Of a DNA stretch of 64,000 bases, positions 42,311 to 49,657 are shown in pieces (within the stretch, counting starts at the first letter, position 1; each line of letters starts with the position of its first letter). Under the pieces are notes generated by a model. The model did no database searches. It was given only the letters and a program-made list of their open reading frames with translations, and had not been told where the DNA came from. Made by a program: the position numbers and the translations under genes. The stretch lies in assembly GCF_007827595.1 (NCBI RefSeq), contig NZ_VISR01000017.1, forward strand, positions 153,492-217,491, read 5' to 3'. Source of the stretch: Streptomyces sp. BK340 (GTDB taxonomy: Bacteria; Actinomycetota; Actinomycetes; Streptomycetales; Streptomycetaceae).

Positions 42311-42835
42311 ATGGTCAAGCACCGGGAGACCGGACCCGTGCGGCCCGCACCCGCCGTGGCGGGCCTGGCGGCGGATGCCCGTGGGGAGCAGGTCCTGCGT
42401 GGCGTCGCGCCGCACCGGCGGGGCGGCGCGACGGACGACGAGATGCCCGAGGACGGCCTCGGCGTGCCCTCCCCGGGTGAGATCACCGCACGCGAGGCGG
42501 CGACGACGGAGGGCCGGGCGCCGGACGCCTGGCCGGCGCCGCCCGGCCCGGCGGGAATCGGGCTGCGCGTCCCGCTGCTGCCGCACGACGAGCGGGAGCA
42601 GTGGGAGACACGGCTGCTGCAGACGGCGGCCGGGTTCGTGGACGCGCCGCGTGCCGCGGTCGAGGAGGCCGACCGGGAGCTGGAGGAGATCGCCACACGG
42701 TTCACCGAGGCCGTGACACGGCGCCGCCGGACCCTGCGCATGTCCTGGCAGGAGGGAGTGGAGAGCGACACGGAGCAGCTGCGCCTGGCCCTGCGGGACT
42801 ACGAGGAGCTGGCCGGGCGCCTGCTGCACTTCTGA
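42311..42835 (+). CDS. Hypothetical protein with helical C-terminal half (174 aa)
   Basis: The first about 85 residues are Pro/Gly/Arg-rich and probably disordered. Residues about 95-174 form long amphipathic helices (REQWETRLLQTAAGFVDAPR; EADRELEEIATRFTEAVTRR). No recognised domain or membrane segment. The ATG at 42311 has GGAGAGG upstream, which supports a real gene. It ends 4 nt from the convergent DUF1992 gene. Confidence 0.65.
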   Translation: MVKHRETGPVRPAPAVAGLAADARGEQVLRGVAPHRRGGATDDEMPEDGLGVPSPGEITAREAATTEGRAPDAWPAPPGPAGIGLRVPLLPHDEREQWETRLLQTAAGFVDAPRAAVEEADRELEEIATRFTEAVTRRRRTLRMSWQEGVESDTEQLRLALRDYEELAGRLLHF

Positions 42836-42839
42836 CCGG

Positions 42840-43274
42840 CTACCCCTTCGGCGCCGGCACGTCTCCCGTGGCGGCAGCCCTCCGCTGCCGCCACTCCCGT
42901 ACGACCTCCTCGACGTCGTACGGCTTCTTGCCCAGCGGCGGGCCGGGCGGCGGCTTGAACATCATGTCGCGGATCTTCACGTTGACGTCGGTGATGATCT
43001 TCCGGACGATCCGCTCCGAGGGCGCCGCCCAGGCAGCCTCGAGCGCGTCCTCGGCCTCCTTGCGCAGCGCCAGCGCCGGCGGCAGCACCGCCAGCCCCTC
43101 GCGGGCCATCTTCCGCTTGACCCACCACAGTTCGTCGTACCCGGAGTCGACGTCGGCGGGCAGCGGCTCGCCCGCGCCCGGCAGATGGTCGAACTCGCCC
43201 CGCTGCTGGGCGACGCGGATCTGGTGATCGACCCAGGACTCGAACGGGACACCCGGTGGCTTTCGCTCGGTCAT
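42840..43274 (-). CDS. DUF1992 (DnaJ-homologue subfamily C28-like) protein
   Basis: This 144-residue protein shows the DUF1992 signature FDHLPGAGEPLP, an aspartate/proline motif also found in human DNAJC28, followed by DELWWVKRKMAREGLAVLPP and LRKEAEDALEAAWAAPSERI. Function unknown, possibly chaperone-related. ATG at 43274. Divergent from the FHA gene, 122 bp between starts. Confidence 0.92.
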   Translation of the reverse strand: MTERKPPGVPFESWVDHQIRVAQQRGEFDHLPGAGEPLPADVDSGYDELWWVKRKMAREGLAVLPPALALRKEAEDALEAAWAAPSERIVRKIITDVNVKIRDMMFKPPPGPPLGKKPYDVEEVVREWRQRRAAATGDVPAPKG

Positions 43275-43396
43275 GAACCCATTGTGCCGGACGCGGCCCG
43301 GCCGGGCGTTTTATCATGCGGCGGCGGTGCACACAGGCACCGCACAAGGACGTTTCCGACGTCTCGGCTTATTCGGGTTCTCCAGGGGGAACGCAC

Positions 43397-43789
43397 GTGC
43401 TCGAACTGACCATGGCCACCGTCTCCGGGGCCGACGCGGGCGCCACGGCCGGCATGACGATGGCCGACGCGCCCAGCGAGCCGGGTGCCGTGCTCCGGGT
43501 GGGCCGGGACGCGTCCGTGTGCCGGCTGGTCACGCCCGAGGACTGGCTGTTCGTCTCCCGGGTCCACCTGGAGTTCCTGTGCGGCCCCGACGGCGGCTGG
43601 CAGTTGTCCTGGCTGCGCGGCTCGCAGGCCGAGCCGTCCGCCGAAGTCCGGCTGATCGTCGGCGAGTACGCGCAGACCGTCGCCTACGGCGGGGTCGTGG
43701 CGCTGCCGCGCGGCGGCGCCGGCGAGGTCATCGTGCAGGACCGCACCGAGCCGCGCAGCATCAACGTGGGCTTCTACCACGAGGCGTGA
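43397..43789 (+). CDS. FHA-domain protein
   Basis: This 130-residue protein is essentially a single forkhead-associated domain: V-L-R-V-G-R-D at about 34-40, S-R-V-H-L-E-F at about 56-62, and a downstream N in RSINVGFYHEA. FHA domains read phosphothreonine, so it may be a target or adaptor of a Ser/Thr kinase. GTG start at 43397 with GGGGGA 7 nt upstream; the longer in-frame ATG would add non-homologous residues. Convergent with the O-methyltransferase. Confidence 0.82.
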   Translation: MLELTMATVSGADAGATAGMTMADAPSEPGAVLRVGRDASVCRLVTPEDWLFVSRVHLEFLCGPDGGWQLSWLRGSQAEPSAEVRLIVGEYAQTVAYGGVVALPRGGAGEVIVQDRTEPRSINVGFYHEA

Positions 43790-43814
43790 GCCCCGGCCCG
43801 CAGGGGCCTGCTTG

Positions 43815-44486
43815 TCAGCCCAGCACCCGGGCCAGCGCGAAGCCGTCGTACCCCTTGCTGCCCACCGTCTGGACCGCGGTGCCGGTCAGCCTGGGGTGGG
43901 CGGCGATCAGTTCGACGGCGGCCCGGGTGCCGACGATGTCCGGTTCGGTGCTGTCGGCGTCGGCGATCCGGCCGCCGCGCACCACGTTGTCCACGATGAT
44001 GAGGCTGCCCGCGCGGGAGAGCCGCAGCGCCCACTCCACGTAGTGCCGGTTGTTGGCCTTGTCGGCGTCGATGAAGACCAGGTCGAAGGGGGCCGGGTTC
44101 TCGTCGGCGAGCTTGGGCAGCGACTCGAGGGCCGGGCCCACCCGCACCTCCACGATCCGCTCCAGGCCCGCCCGGGCGATGTTGCGGGTCGCCACCTCGG
44201 CGTGCTTCGCGCTGTACTCCAGCGAGATCAGTCTGCCGTCCTCCGGCAGGGCGCGGGCCAGCCAGATCGTGCTGTAACCGGCGAGCGTCCCGATCTCCAG
44301 GATGTTCCGGGCACCCTGGATCTCGGCGAGCAGCTGGAGGAACTTGCCCTGCGGGGCCGTGACACTGATGTGCGGCAACCCCGCGGCCTCGCTGTCGCGC
44401 AGGGCAGCCTGGAGCACATCGTCCTCCGGTGAGAGATGGCTGCTGAAGTAGAAGTCGACGTCGTCCCAGAGCTGCGACCCGCTCAT
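43815..44486 (-). CDS. Class I SAM-dependent O-methyltransferase (Methyltransf_3)
   Basis: This 223-residue enzyme is of the catechol/caffeoyl-CoA O-methyltransferase type: SAM motif I I-L-E-I-G-T-L-A-G-Y-S-T, and the metal-binding D-L-V-F-I-D-A-D-K...N-N-R-H-Y and I-I-V-D-N-V-V-R-G-G motifs. It methylates a hydroxyl, probably of a diphenol, with divalent metal. The N-terminus SSHLSPEDDVLQAALRDSEA is the usual family cap. Convergent with the FHA gene. Confidence 0.93.
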   Translation of the reverse strand: MSGSQLWDDVDFYFSSHLSPEDDVLQAALRDSEAAGLPHISVTAPQGKFLQLLAEIQGARNILEIGTLAGYSTIWLARALPEDGRLISLEYSAKHAEVATRNIARAGLERIVEVRVGPALESLPKLADENPAPFDLVFIDADKANNRHYVEWALRLSRAGSLIIVDNVVRGGRIADADSTEPDIVGTRAAVELIAAHPRLTGTAVQTVGSKGYDGFALARVLG

Positions 44487-44556
44487 GGCCTGCTGCCTTT
44501 CCCGAGTGTCCCCTCGAGTCTCTTCCCGAGGCTTCCTGGCTTCACCTCGAATGATC

Positions 44557-45678
44557 TCAGCCGATCGGCGCGGACGGGGGGAAGGACGGCGGGGAGTGCA
44601 CGGGCGGCGGGGGAGTCACCGGCCGCCGCGAGCGTCGTACGACGACCAGCGTGACGGCTGTGAGCGCCGCCGCCAGACCGCCACCGACGGTGATCAGCCA
44701 CGCCGGGATCCCGGCCACCTCGCGCAGCCGGTCCTCGTAGATCACTTTCTGGACCCGGGTGTCGACGCCCGCGCGGCGCAGCTCGTGGTCGCCGGAGATC
44801 CGGGCCGGGTCCGGGAACTGCTGGGTCAGGGCCGTCAGGTACGGCGTCCCCGAGGCGAGCCTGCCCAGCGCGCCGCCGGGCTTGCCGATCCGGCCCGCGA
44901 ACACGACCTCGGGCTGCGCCCCGCCGATCGTCGTGCGCGTCGCCATACGGTGGGCGGCGAGCACGTACAGGCCGAGGGACTGCGGGGTGCGGGCCAGGCG
45001 GGACAGGCGCATCGGGTAGACCGCGCGGTCGCTGGCGAACGTGAGGTGGAGCGGGTCGAGGGCGCCGTTGAGCGGGGTGCGCGAGGCCTTCGGTGCGAGC
45101 CGAACGGCCACGTACTCCCAGTGCCGGTCGACGTACGGCTGCAGTGCGGTCCTCAGCCTCGCCGGGAAGGTGAAGCCGTGCTCGTGCAGCCAGGTGTCCA
45201 GCGCGGCCGGGTCGGTCGCGGTCAGCCGGGCCACGTCGAAGGGGCCCAGCCGCTGTCGGCCGACCACGCCGACGCCGCCCGCCGCGGGGGGCGCGGCGGG
45301 GCCGACCCCGTCGTGGCGGCTGTCGAAGGGCCAGTCGCCGTTCTGCGGCCAGAAGTGGTGGCGCGTGCGGTGCACGGGGGCCATGGCGGCGGCCAGCTGG
45401 TCGAAGAGGGCCGGATCGCCGAGGCGGACTGTCGCCCGGTGCGGGACGGGCATGATCCAGGCGGCGCGGTCGGCGTCGCCGGCGACCGTCAGCCGCATGA
45501 CGATCTGCTCCTGCCGGCCGTCCCAGCGCAGTACGGACTGCTCGCTGGAGACGGCGATCCGCTGCGAGGGGTAGGGGACCATCGCACCGCACCCGCAGGC
45601 GTAGGCGGGGGCGATCAGCCAGCTCAGCTGGACGCCGAGGAGGGCGAGGACAACTGCGAGTATGCGGCCGCGTTTCAC
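44557..45678 (-). CDS. DUF2330 secreted/membrane-anchored protein
   Basis: This 373-residue protein has an N-terminal signal peptide (MKRGRILAVVLALLGVQLSW ... APAYA/CGCG), the DUF2330 domain (AWIMPVPHRATVRLGDPALF; VYPMRLSRLARTPQSLGLYV), a C-terminal membrane helix at about 320-342 (LITVGGGLAAALTAVTLVVV) and a short Pro-rich tail. The pair of cysteines after the signal sequence (CGCGAMVPY) is characteristic of the family. Function unknown. GTG start at 45678 without a clear Shine-Dalgarno. Confidence 0.88.
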   Translation of the reverse strand: MKRGRILAVVLALLGVQLSWLIAPAYACGCGAMVPYPSQRIAVSSEQSVLRWDGRQEQIVMRLTVAGDADRAAWIMPVPHRATVRLGDPALFDQLAAAMAPVHRTRHHFWPQNGDWPFDSRHDGVGPAAPPAAGGVGVVGRQRLGPFDVARLTATDPAALDTWLHEHGFTFPARLRTALQPYVDRHWEYVAVRLAPKASRTPLNGALDPLHLTFASDRAVYPMRLSRLARTPQSLGLYVLAAHRMATRTTIGGAQPEVVFAGRIGKPGGALGRLASGTPYLTALTQQFPDPARISGDHELRRAGVDTRVQKVIYEDRLREVAGIPAWLITVGGGLAAALTAVTLVVVRRSRRPVTPPPPVHSPPSFPPSAPIG

Positions 45679-46090
45679 GGGGCTACAGACGGTGCCGGTG
45701 CGTGATCGGTTCCGGCGCCGGAGCGGGCTGGTGGCGGGGTCGGCGGACGGGACGTGTACCGGGAAGCGGCTCGGGACGCGGGTCGGGACGCAGGTCGGGA
45801 CGTCCGTGGGACGCGCATGGGACACCGCGGGACGGACCGGGCGCGAGGTGGTCCGCAGGACGGGCGGAGCCCCTCGGACCTGCGCACGGCCTTCGACCGA
45901 GGTCGTCCCGGCGTCCCTTCCCGGGACGCCGGCCGGGCCCGGGACGCCCCGTGGCAGGCGGAATCGGGGGTGCCGGTTCGCGGCTAGGTTTCTCGGCGTC
46001 GGACGGCAACTCGTCGACCGCTCATATCCGTTCGCATCCGATCGCTTCGGCTCGCATCGGACCGCACCGCATCCAGGGGGACGACCCACC
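45679..46090. other. 412-bp non-coding region with 12-bp tandem repeats
   Basis: The region lies between the divergent DUF2330 gene and the secreted peptidoglycan-binding gene. It contains four tandem 12-bp units at 45760-45807 (CGGGAAGCGGCT, CGGGACGCGGGT, CGGGACGCAGGT, CGGGACGTCCGT), followed by looser GGGACG repeats to about 45850. Near 46020-46080 several TCGCATC(G) motifs recur. No credible gene. Confidence 0.6.
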
Positions 46091-46540
46091 ATGAAGCTCA
46101 AGCGCATGCTCGCCACGCTCGGCTCCGCCGCAGCGCTGACCGTCGGCCTCGTCGGCCTCAGCCCGGCCGCACACGCAGCCACCCCCGGCTGCACCGACTA
46201 CACGACCTACTTCAGCGGCTCCAGCAACGCCTGGTACACGAAGGTCCCCACCATCGGCACCGGCGGCACCAACTTCTGCACCCTGCGCTCCGGCGCCAGC
46301 GGTATGCAGGTGTACTACCTCCAGGACACCCTGAACTACTGCTACGGCCAGGACCTCGGAACGCTCGACGGCAAGTTCGGCCCGAAGACGGCGGCCGCCC
46401 TCGCCCGCGTCCAGAAGAGCCTCGGCCTCGACCCCGACGGCGTCTACGGCCCGCAGACCCGCGACAAGCTCAAGTGGCACTGGATGACGCTGCAGGCCGA
46501 CAACCACTGCACCACCCTGTACGACGCCCACGCGCACTGA
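46091..46540 (+). CDS. Secreted peptidoglycan-binding protein (PG_binding_1)
   Basis: This 149-residue exported protein has a signal peptide (MKLKRMLATLGSAAALTVGL, cut near HAAT/PGCTD) and a single PG_binding_1 domain: LRSGASGMQVYYLQDTLNYC, GTLDGKFGPKTAAALARVQK, LGLDPDGVYGPQTRDKLKWH. Four cysteines could form two disulfides. It probably binds cell-wall glycan. It is followed by a perfect 10-bp hairpin. Confidence 0.92.
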   Translation: MKLKRMLATLGSAAALTVGLVGLSPAAHAATPGCTDYTTYFSGSSNAWYTKVPTIGTGGTNFCTLRSGASGMQVYYLQDTLNYCYGQDLGTLDGKFGPKTAAALARVQKSLGLDPDGVYGPQTRDKLKWHWMTLQADNHCTTLYDAHAH

Positions 46541-46550
46541 TGATCTCCCC

Positions 46551-46580
46551 CGCCCGGGGAAACGCCGACCTCCCCGGGCG
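46551..46580. terminator. Bidirectional hairpin between the convergent PG-binding and MFS genes
   Basis: CGCCCGGGGA (46551-46560) and TCCCCGGGCG (46571-46580) form a perfect 10-bp stem with a 10-nt loop, 11 nt after one stop codon and 28 nt before the other. Confidence 0.75.
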
Positions 46581-46607
46581 AGGACGGGGCCCGCAGCCCG
46601 GAGGCGC

Positions 46608-47987
46608 TTACCCCGCCGCTTCCACGGACGGCGCCGAACCGGGCAGCGGCCGCCCGGCCGACTCCGCCATCCGCCACACCGCGAACCCGCCCACGACAGC
46701 CGCGGCCATCATGTAATAGGCGGGCATCATCATGTTCCCGGTGGCGCCGATGAGCGCCGTGACGACCAGCGGGGTCGTCCCGCCGAACAGCGACACCGAG
46801 ACGTTGAAGCCGATGGACAGGGAGCCGTAGCGCACCCGGGTCGGGAAGAGGGCGGGCAGCGCGGCCGGCATGGCCGCCGTGAAGCAGACCAGCAGCAGAC
46901 CCAGCGCCCCCATGCCGAGGGCCACGGCGAGCAGGCTGCCCTCGCGGATCAGGAGCAGCGCCGGGACGGACAGCAGCAGGAAGCCCGCGCAGCCCGCCGC
47001 GATCACCGGGCGGCGGCCGATCCGGTCGGTCAGCGCGCCGGCGAACGGCTGCACGATCATCATCAGCGCCATCACACCGAGCACCACCAGCAGGCCGTGC
47101 GTCTCGTCGTACTTCAGCTCACTGGTCAGATAGCTCGGCATGTACGACAGCAGCATGTAGTCGGTGACGTTGAAGACCAGGACCAGGCCCATGCAGATCA
47201 GCAGTGCCTTCCACTGGCCGGCGACCATCTCGCGCAGCGGCACCTTCGGCCGGGCGGCCTCCGCCTTCTCGACCTCGGCGGCGAACGCCGGGGTCTCCTC
47301 CAGGCGCATCCGCAGGTACAGGCCGATGATGCCCATCGGGCCCGCGATCAGGAACGGGACGCGCCAGCCCCAGGAGAGCAGGTCGTCGGAGGACAGCAGA
47401 GCGGTCATGAGGGTGACCAGACCCGCGCCGCCGATGTAGCCGGCCAGCGTGCCGAACTCCAGCCAGCTGCCGAAGAAGCCGCGCTTCCTGTCCGGCGCGT
47501 ACTCGGCGATGAAGGTCGACGCGCCCGCGTACTCGCCGCCGGTGGAGAAGCCCTGCACCAGGCGGGCGGCGAGCAGCAGCAGCGGCGCTCCGACGCCGAT
47601 CGTCGCGTACGACGGGATCAGACCGATCGCGAAGGTGCCCGCCGCCATCATGATCATGGTGAGGGCGAGGACCTTCTGGCGGCCCACGCGGTCGCCCAGC
47701 GGACCGAAGACCATGCCGCCGAGCGGGCGGACCAGGAAGGCCGCGGCGAAGGCGCCGAACGTCGAGAGCAGCTGCGCGGTCGGGTTGCCGGAGGGGAAGA
47801 AGACCTTGCCCAGGGTGACCGCGATGTAGCTGTAGACACCGAAGTCGAACCACTCCATCGCGTTGCCGAGCGCGGCCGCCTTCACGGCGCGCCGGACGAG
47901 GGCGGGGTCGGTGACGGTGACCTCGGCGTGGGCCTGTGCGGCCCGCGGGGTCTTCGGATGCGGGGTGACGGCTGTGGCGGTCGCCAA
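46608..47987 (-). CDS. MFS metabolite:H+ symporter (ProP/ShiA-like MHS family)
   Basis: This 459-residue 12-helix transporter belongs to the metabolite:proton symporter family. TM1 reads A-L-G-N-A-M-E-W-F-D-F-G-V-Y-S, motif A G-P-L-G-D-R-V-G-R-Q-K and the second motif-A copy T-D-R-I-G-R-R-P. GFSTGGEYAGASTF in TM5 is characteristic of ProP-type osmolyte and dicarboxylate importers. The actual substrate (betaine/proline, citrate or aromatic acids) is uncertain. TTG start at 47987 with no clear ribosome site, so the N-terminus is uncertain by up to about 30 residues. Confidence 0.9.
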   Translation of the reverse strand: MATATAVTPHPKTPRAAQAHAEVTVTDPALVRRAVKAAALGNAMEWFDFGVYSYIAVTLGKVFFPSGNPTAQLLSTFGAFAAAFLVRPLGGMVFGPLGDRVGRQKVLALTMIMMAAGTFAIGLIPSYATIGVGAPLLLLAARLVQGFSTGGEYAGASTFIAEYAPDRKRGFFGSWLEFGTLAGYIGGAGLVTLMTALLSSDDLLSWGWRVPFLIAGPMGIIGLYLRMRLEETPAFAAEVEKAEAARPKVPLREMVAGQWKALLICMGLVLVFNVTDYMLLSYMPSYLTSELKYDETHGLLVVLGVMALMMIVQPFAGALTDRIGRRPVIAAGCAGFLLLSVPALLLIREGSLLAVALGMGALGLLLVCFTAAMPAALPALFPTRVRYGSLSIGFNVSVSLFGGTTPLVVTALIGATGNMMMPAYYMMAAAVVGGFAVWRMAESAGRPLPGSAPSVEAAG

Positions 47988-48086
47988 AACGGGGCTCGCC
48001 TACCTTTCGACGGGGACGGGACGGAAAAAGACCTTAGGTGCACTTCACCCCGTTACGCGTCGTACGCGAATCGATGCAGAGTGCAG

Positions 48087-48575
48087 CTAAATGTGCCGTA
48101 CGCAGCTACGTGTGCCCGCTCCCACGGCCGTGACCGGGCCTTGCACTGTGATCCTTGTCGCGCCCGACCCGGGCGATACGGCCGCTGCGGCACCGCACTC
48201 GAACCAGATCGTCTTCCCGCCGCCGGGGCTCGGTGCCACGCCCCACTTGTCGACCACGGCATCGAGCAGGCTCAGGCCCCGCCCGCCTTCCGACTCACGG
48301 TCCGCGTCGGCTGCCAGGCGGGGGAGCCGAGCGGAACCGTCGGCCACTTCGACCCGCACTCCCGCGGTCCGCCGTGCCATGACGAGCGTGCAGCGGCGGT
48401 CGGGCACATGCCGTACGACATTGGTGACCAGTTCGCTCGCGCCCAGTTCGACGGCGAACGTCAGCTCCGTCAGCTCCCACTCGTGCAGCAGTGAGCGGAC
48501 GATGCGACGGATGTGCCGCACCGAGTGCTCGCCGACGGTGAGGCTCATGCGGTAGTGGGGGATGTGGTTGTTCAC
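48087..48575 (-). CDS. RsbW-like ATP-binding (anti-sigma/serine-kinase type) protein
   Basis: This 162-residue GHKL ATPase domain has N box E-L-V-T-N-V-V-R-H, G1-like V-E-V-A-D-G-S, and G2 G-G-R-G-L-S-L-L-D-A-V. In Streptomyces such proteins sit beside XRE-DUF5753 and DUF397 genes in many paralogous trios that influence development. The last about 35 residues (SPGSGATRITVQGPVTAVGA onward) are a non-conserved tail. GTG start at 48575. Divergent from the XRE gene. Confidence 0.88.
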   Translation of the reverse strand: MNNHIPHYRMSLTVGEHSVRHIRRIVRSLLHEWELTELTFAVELGASELVTNVVRHVPDRRCTLVMARRTAGVRVEVADGSARLPRLAADADRESEGGRGLSLLDAVVDKWGVAPSPGGGKTIWFECGAAAAVSPGSGATRITVQGPVTAVGAGTRSCVRHI

Positions 48576-48666
48576 GGTACGAGACTGACCTCGCGCAACT
48601 ACTCTCGGCTACGGATCGGATACAACAGGTCCCGCCGTGGACCGAGTTGCGCGAGAGGGGACCGCC

Positions 48667-49494
48667 GTGGCCCACATCAACGCCCTCGATCCGGGGGCCT
48701 CTCCGCTCGATTACTACGGCTATGAGCTGCGCCGCTGCAGAGAGGCGGCCGGCCTGACGCAGCGGCAGCTCGGGGACATCGTCAATTACACGGGGTCCTT
48801 GGTGGGACAGGTGGAGACGGCGAGGAAGCTGCCGACGCAGGAGTTCAGCGAGCGGGTGGACGCGGCGTTGGGGACGGGCGGGTTACTGTCCCGGCTCGTC
48901 ACGCTGGTGATGAGGAGCCAACTTCCGGCGTGGTTTCAGCAGGTGGCGGAGCTGGAGGTGCGGGCGGTTGAAATCTGCTCCTTCCAGACACACATGATCC
49001 TCGGTCTGCTCCAGACTCCGGCATACGCACGTGCCGTGCTCGGAGCGGTGGACCGAAGCGACCTCGATGACCGCACCGCCGTCCGTCTGGCGCGTCAGCG
49101 CATCTTTGACAAGGAGGAGCCGCCGGTTTTCTGGGCCGTCCTCAGCGAGGCAGCACTGCACCTGGAGATTGGCGGTCCGGAGACCATGCGAGGTCAACTG
49201 GCCCGCCTGTTGGCCTTCGAGGACAATCCTCGGATCAACATCCAGGTGTTGCCGTTCTCCGCCGGATCGCACGCGGGCCTCACCGGCTCGTTCGACCTCT
49301 ACCGCTTCGTTGGCGACCCGACCATCCTCTATACCGAGAGCTACGGGAGCGGGTGTCCGACGGCTCATCCGGACACGGTCAGAGACTGCTCGCTCCGTTA
49401 CGATCATCTTCGGGCCGCCGCACTCTCCCTCAAGGACTCGGCGGATTTGATCCGGCGCGCGATGGAGGACCGCTATGGAGAGCAACTGGCATAA
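48667..49494 (+). CDS. XRE family regulator with DUF5753 domain
   Basis: This 275-residue protein has an N-terminal lambda-repressor-type HTH (ELRRCREAAGLTQRQLGDIV, then YTGSLVGQVETARKLP) and a DUF5753 sensory domain (SFQTHMILGLLQTPAYARAV; INIQVLPFSAGSHAGLTGSF). These regulators act with a neighbouring DUF397 protein as in the WhiJ/BldB-type modules. The GTG at 48667 was chosen for GAGAGGGGA 5 nt upstream. It overlaps the DUF397 gene by 20 nt. Confidence 0.93.
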   Translation: MAHINALDPGASPLDYYGYELRRCREAAGLTQRQLGDIVNYTGSLVGQVETARKLPTQEFSERVDAALGTGGLLSRLVTLVMRSQLPAWFQQVAELEVRAVEICSFQTHMILGLLQTPAYARAVLGAVDRSDLDDRTAVRLARQRIFDKEEPPVFWAVLSEAALHLEIGGPETMRGQLARLLAFEDNPRINIQVLPFSAGSHAGLTGSFDLYRFVGDPTILYTESYGSGCPTAHPDTVRDCSLRYDHLRAAALSLKDSADLIRRAMEDRYGEQLA

Positions 49495-49657
49495 GTCCAG
49501 CTACAGCAGCGACCAGGGTGGCCAGTGCGTCGAGATCGCCGAATTCCCCGGCGCCACCGTAGCCGTGCGCGACTCCAAGAACCCCACCGGCCCGCGGCTC
49601 GACTTCCAGTCCCAGGCCTTCAACGCGTTCCTCGGTTGGACCACCGAGGTCGGCTGA
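49475..49657 (+). CDS. DUF397 protein
   Basis: This 60-residue protein shows the DUF397 hallmark W-H-K-S-S-Y-S-S...G-G-Q-C-V-E-I-A, then VAVRDSKNPTGPRLDFQSQA. DUF397 proteins partner with XRE-DUF5753 regulators, probably as antagonists or antitoxin-like factors. Start codon overlaps the upstream gene, indicating translational coupling. Its TGA directly abuts the convergent NACHT gene's stop (TGA|TCA). Confidence 0.93.
   Translation: MESNWHKSSYSSDQGGQCVEIAEFPGATVAVRDSKNPTGPRLDFQSQAFNAFLGWTTEVG

Noticed and set aside
45662..46090. In-frame upstream extension of the secreted peptidoglycan-binding protein
   Set aside because: The signal peptide begins at 46091; the extension is translation of the repeat-rich promoter region.
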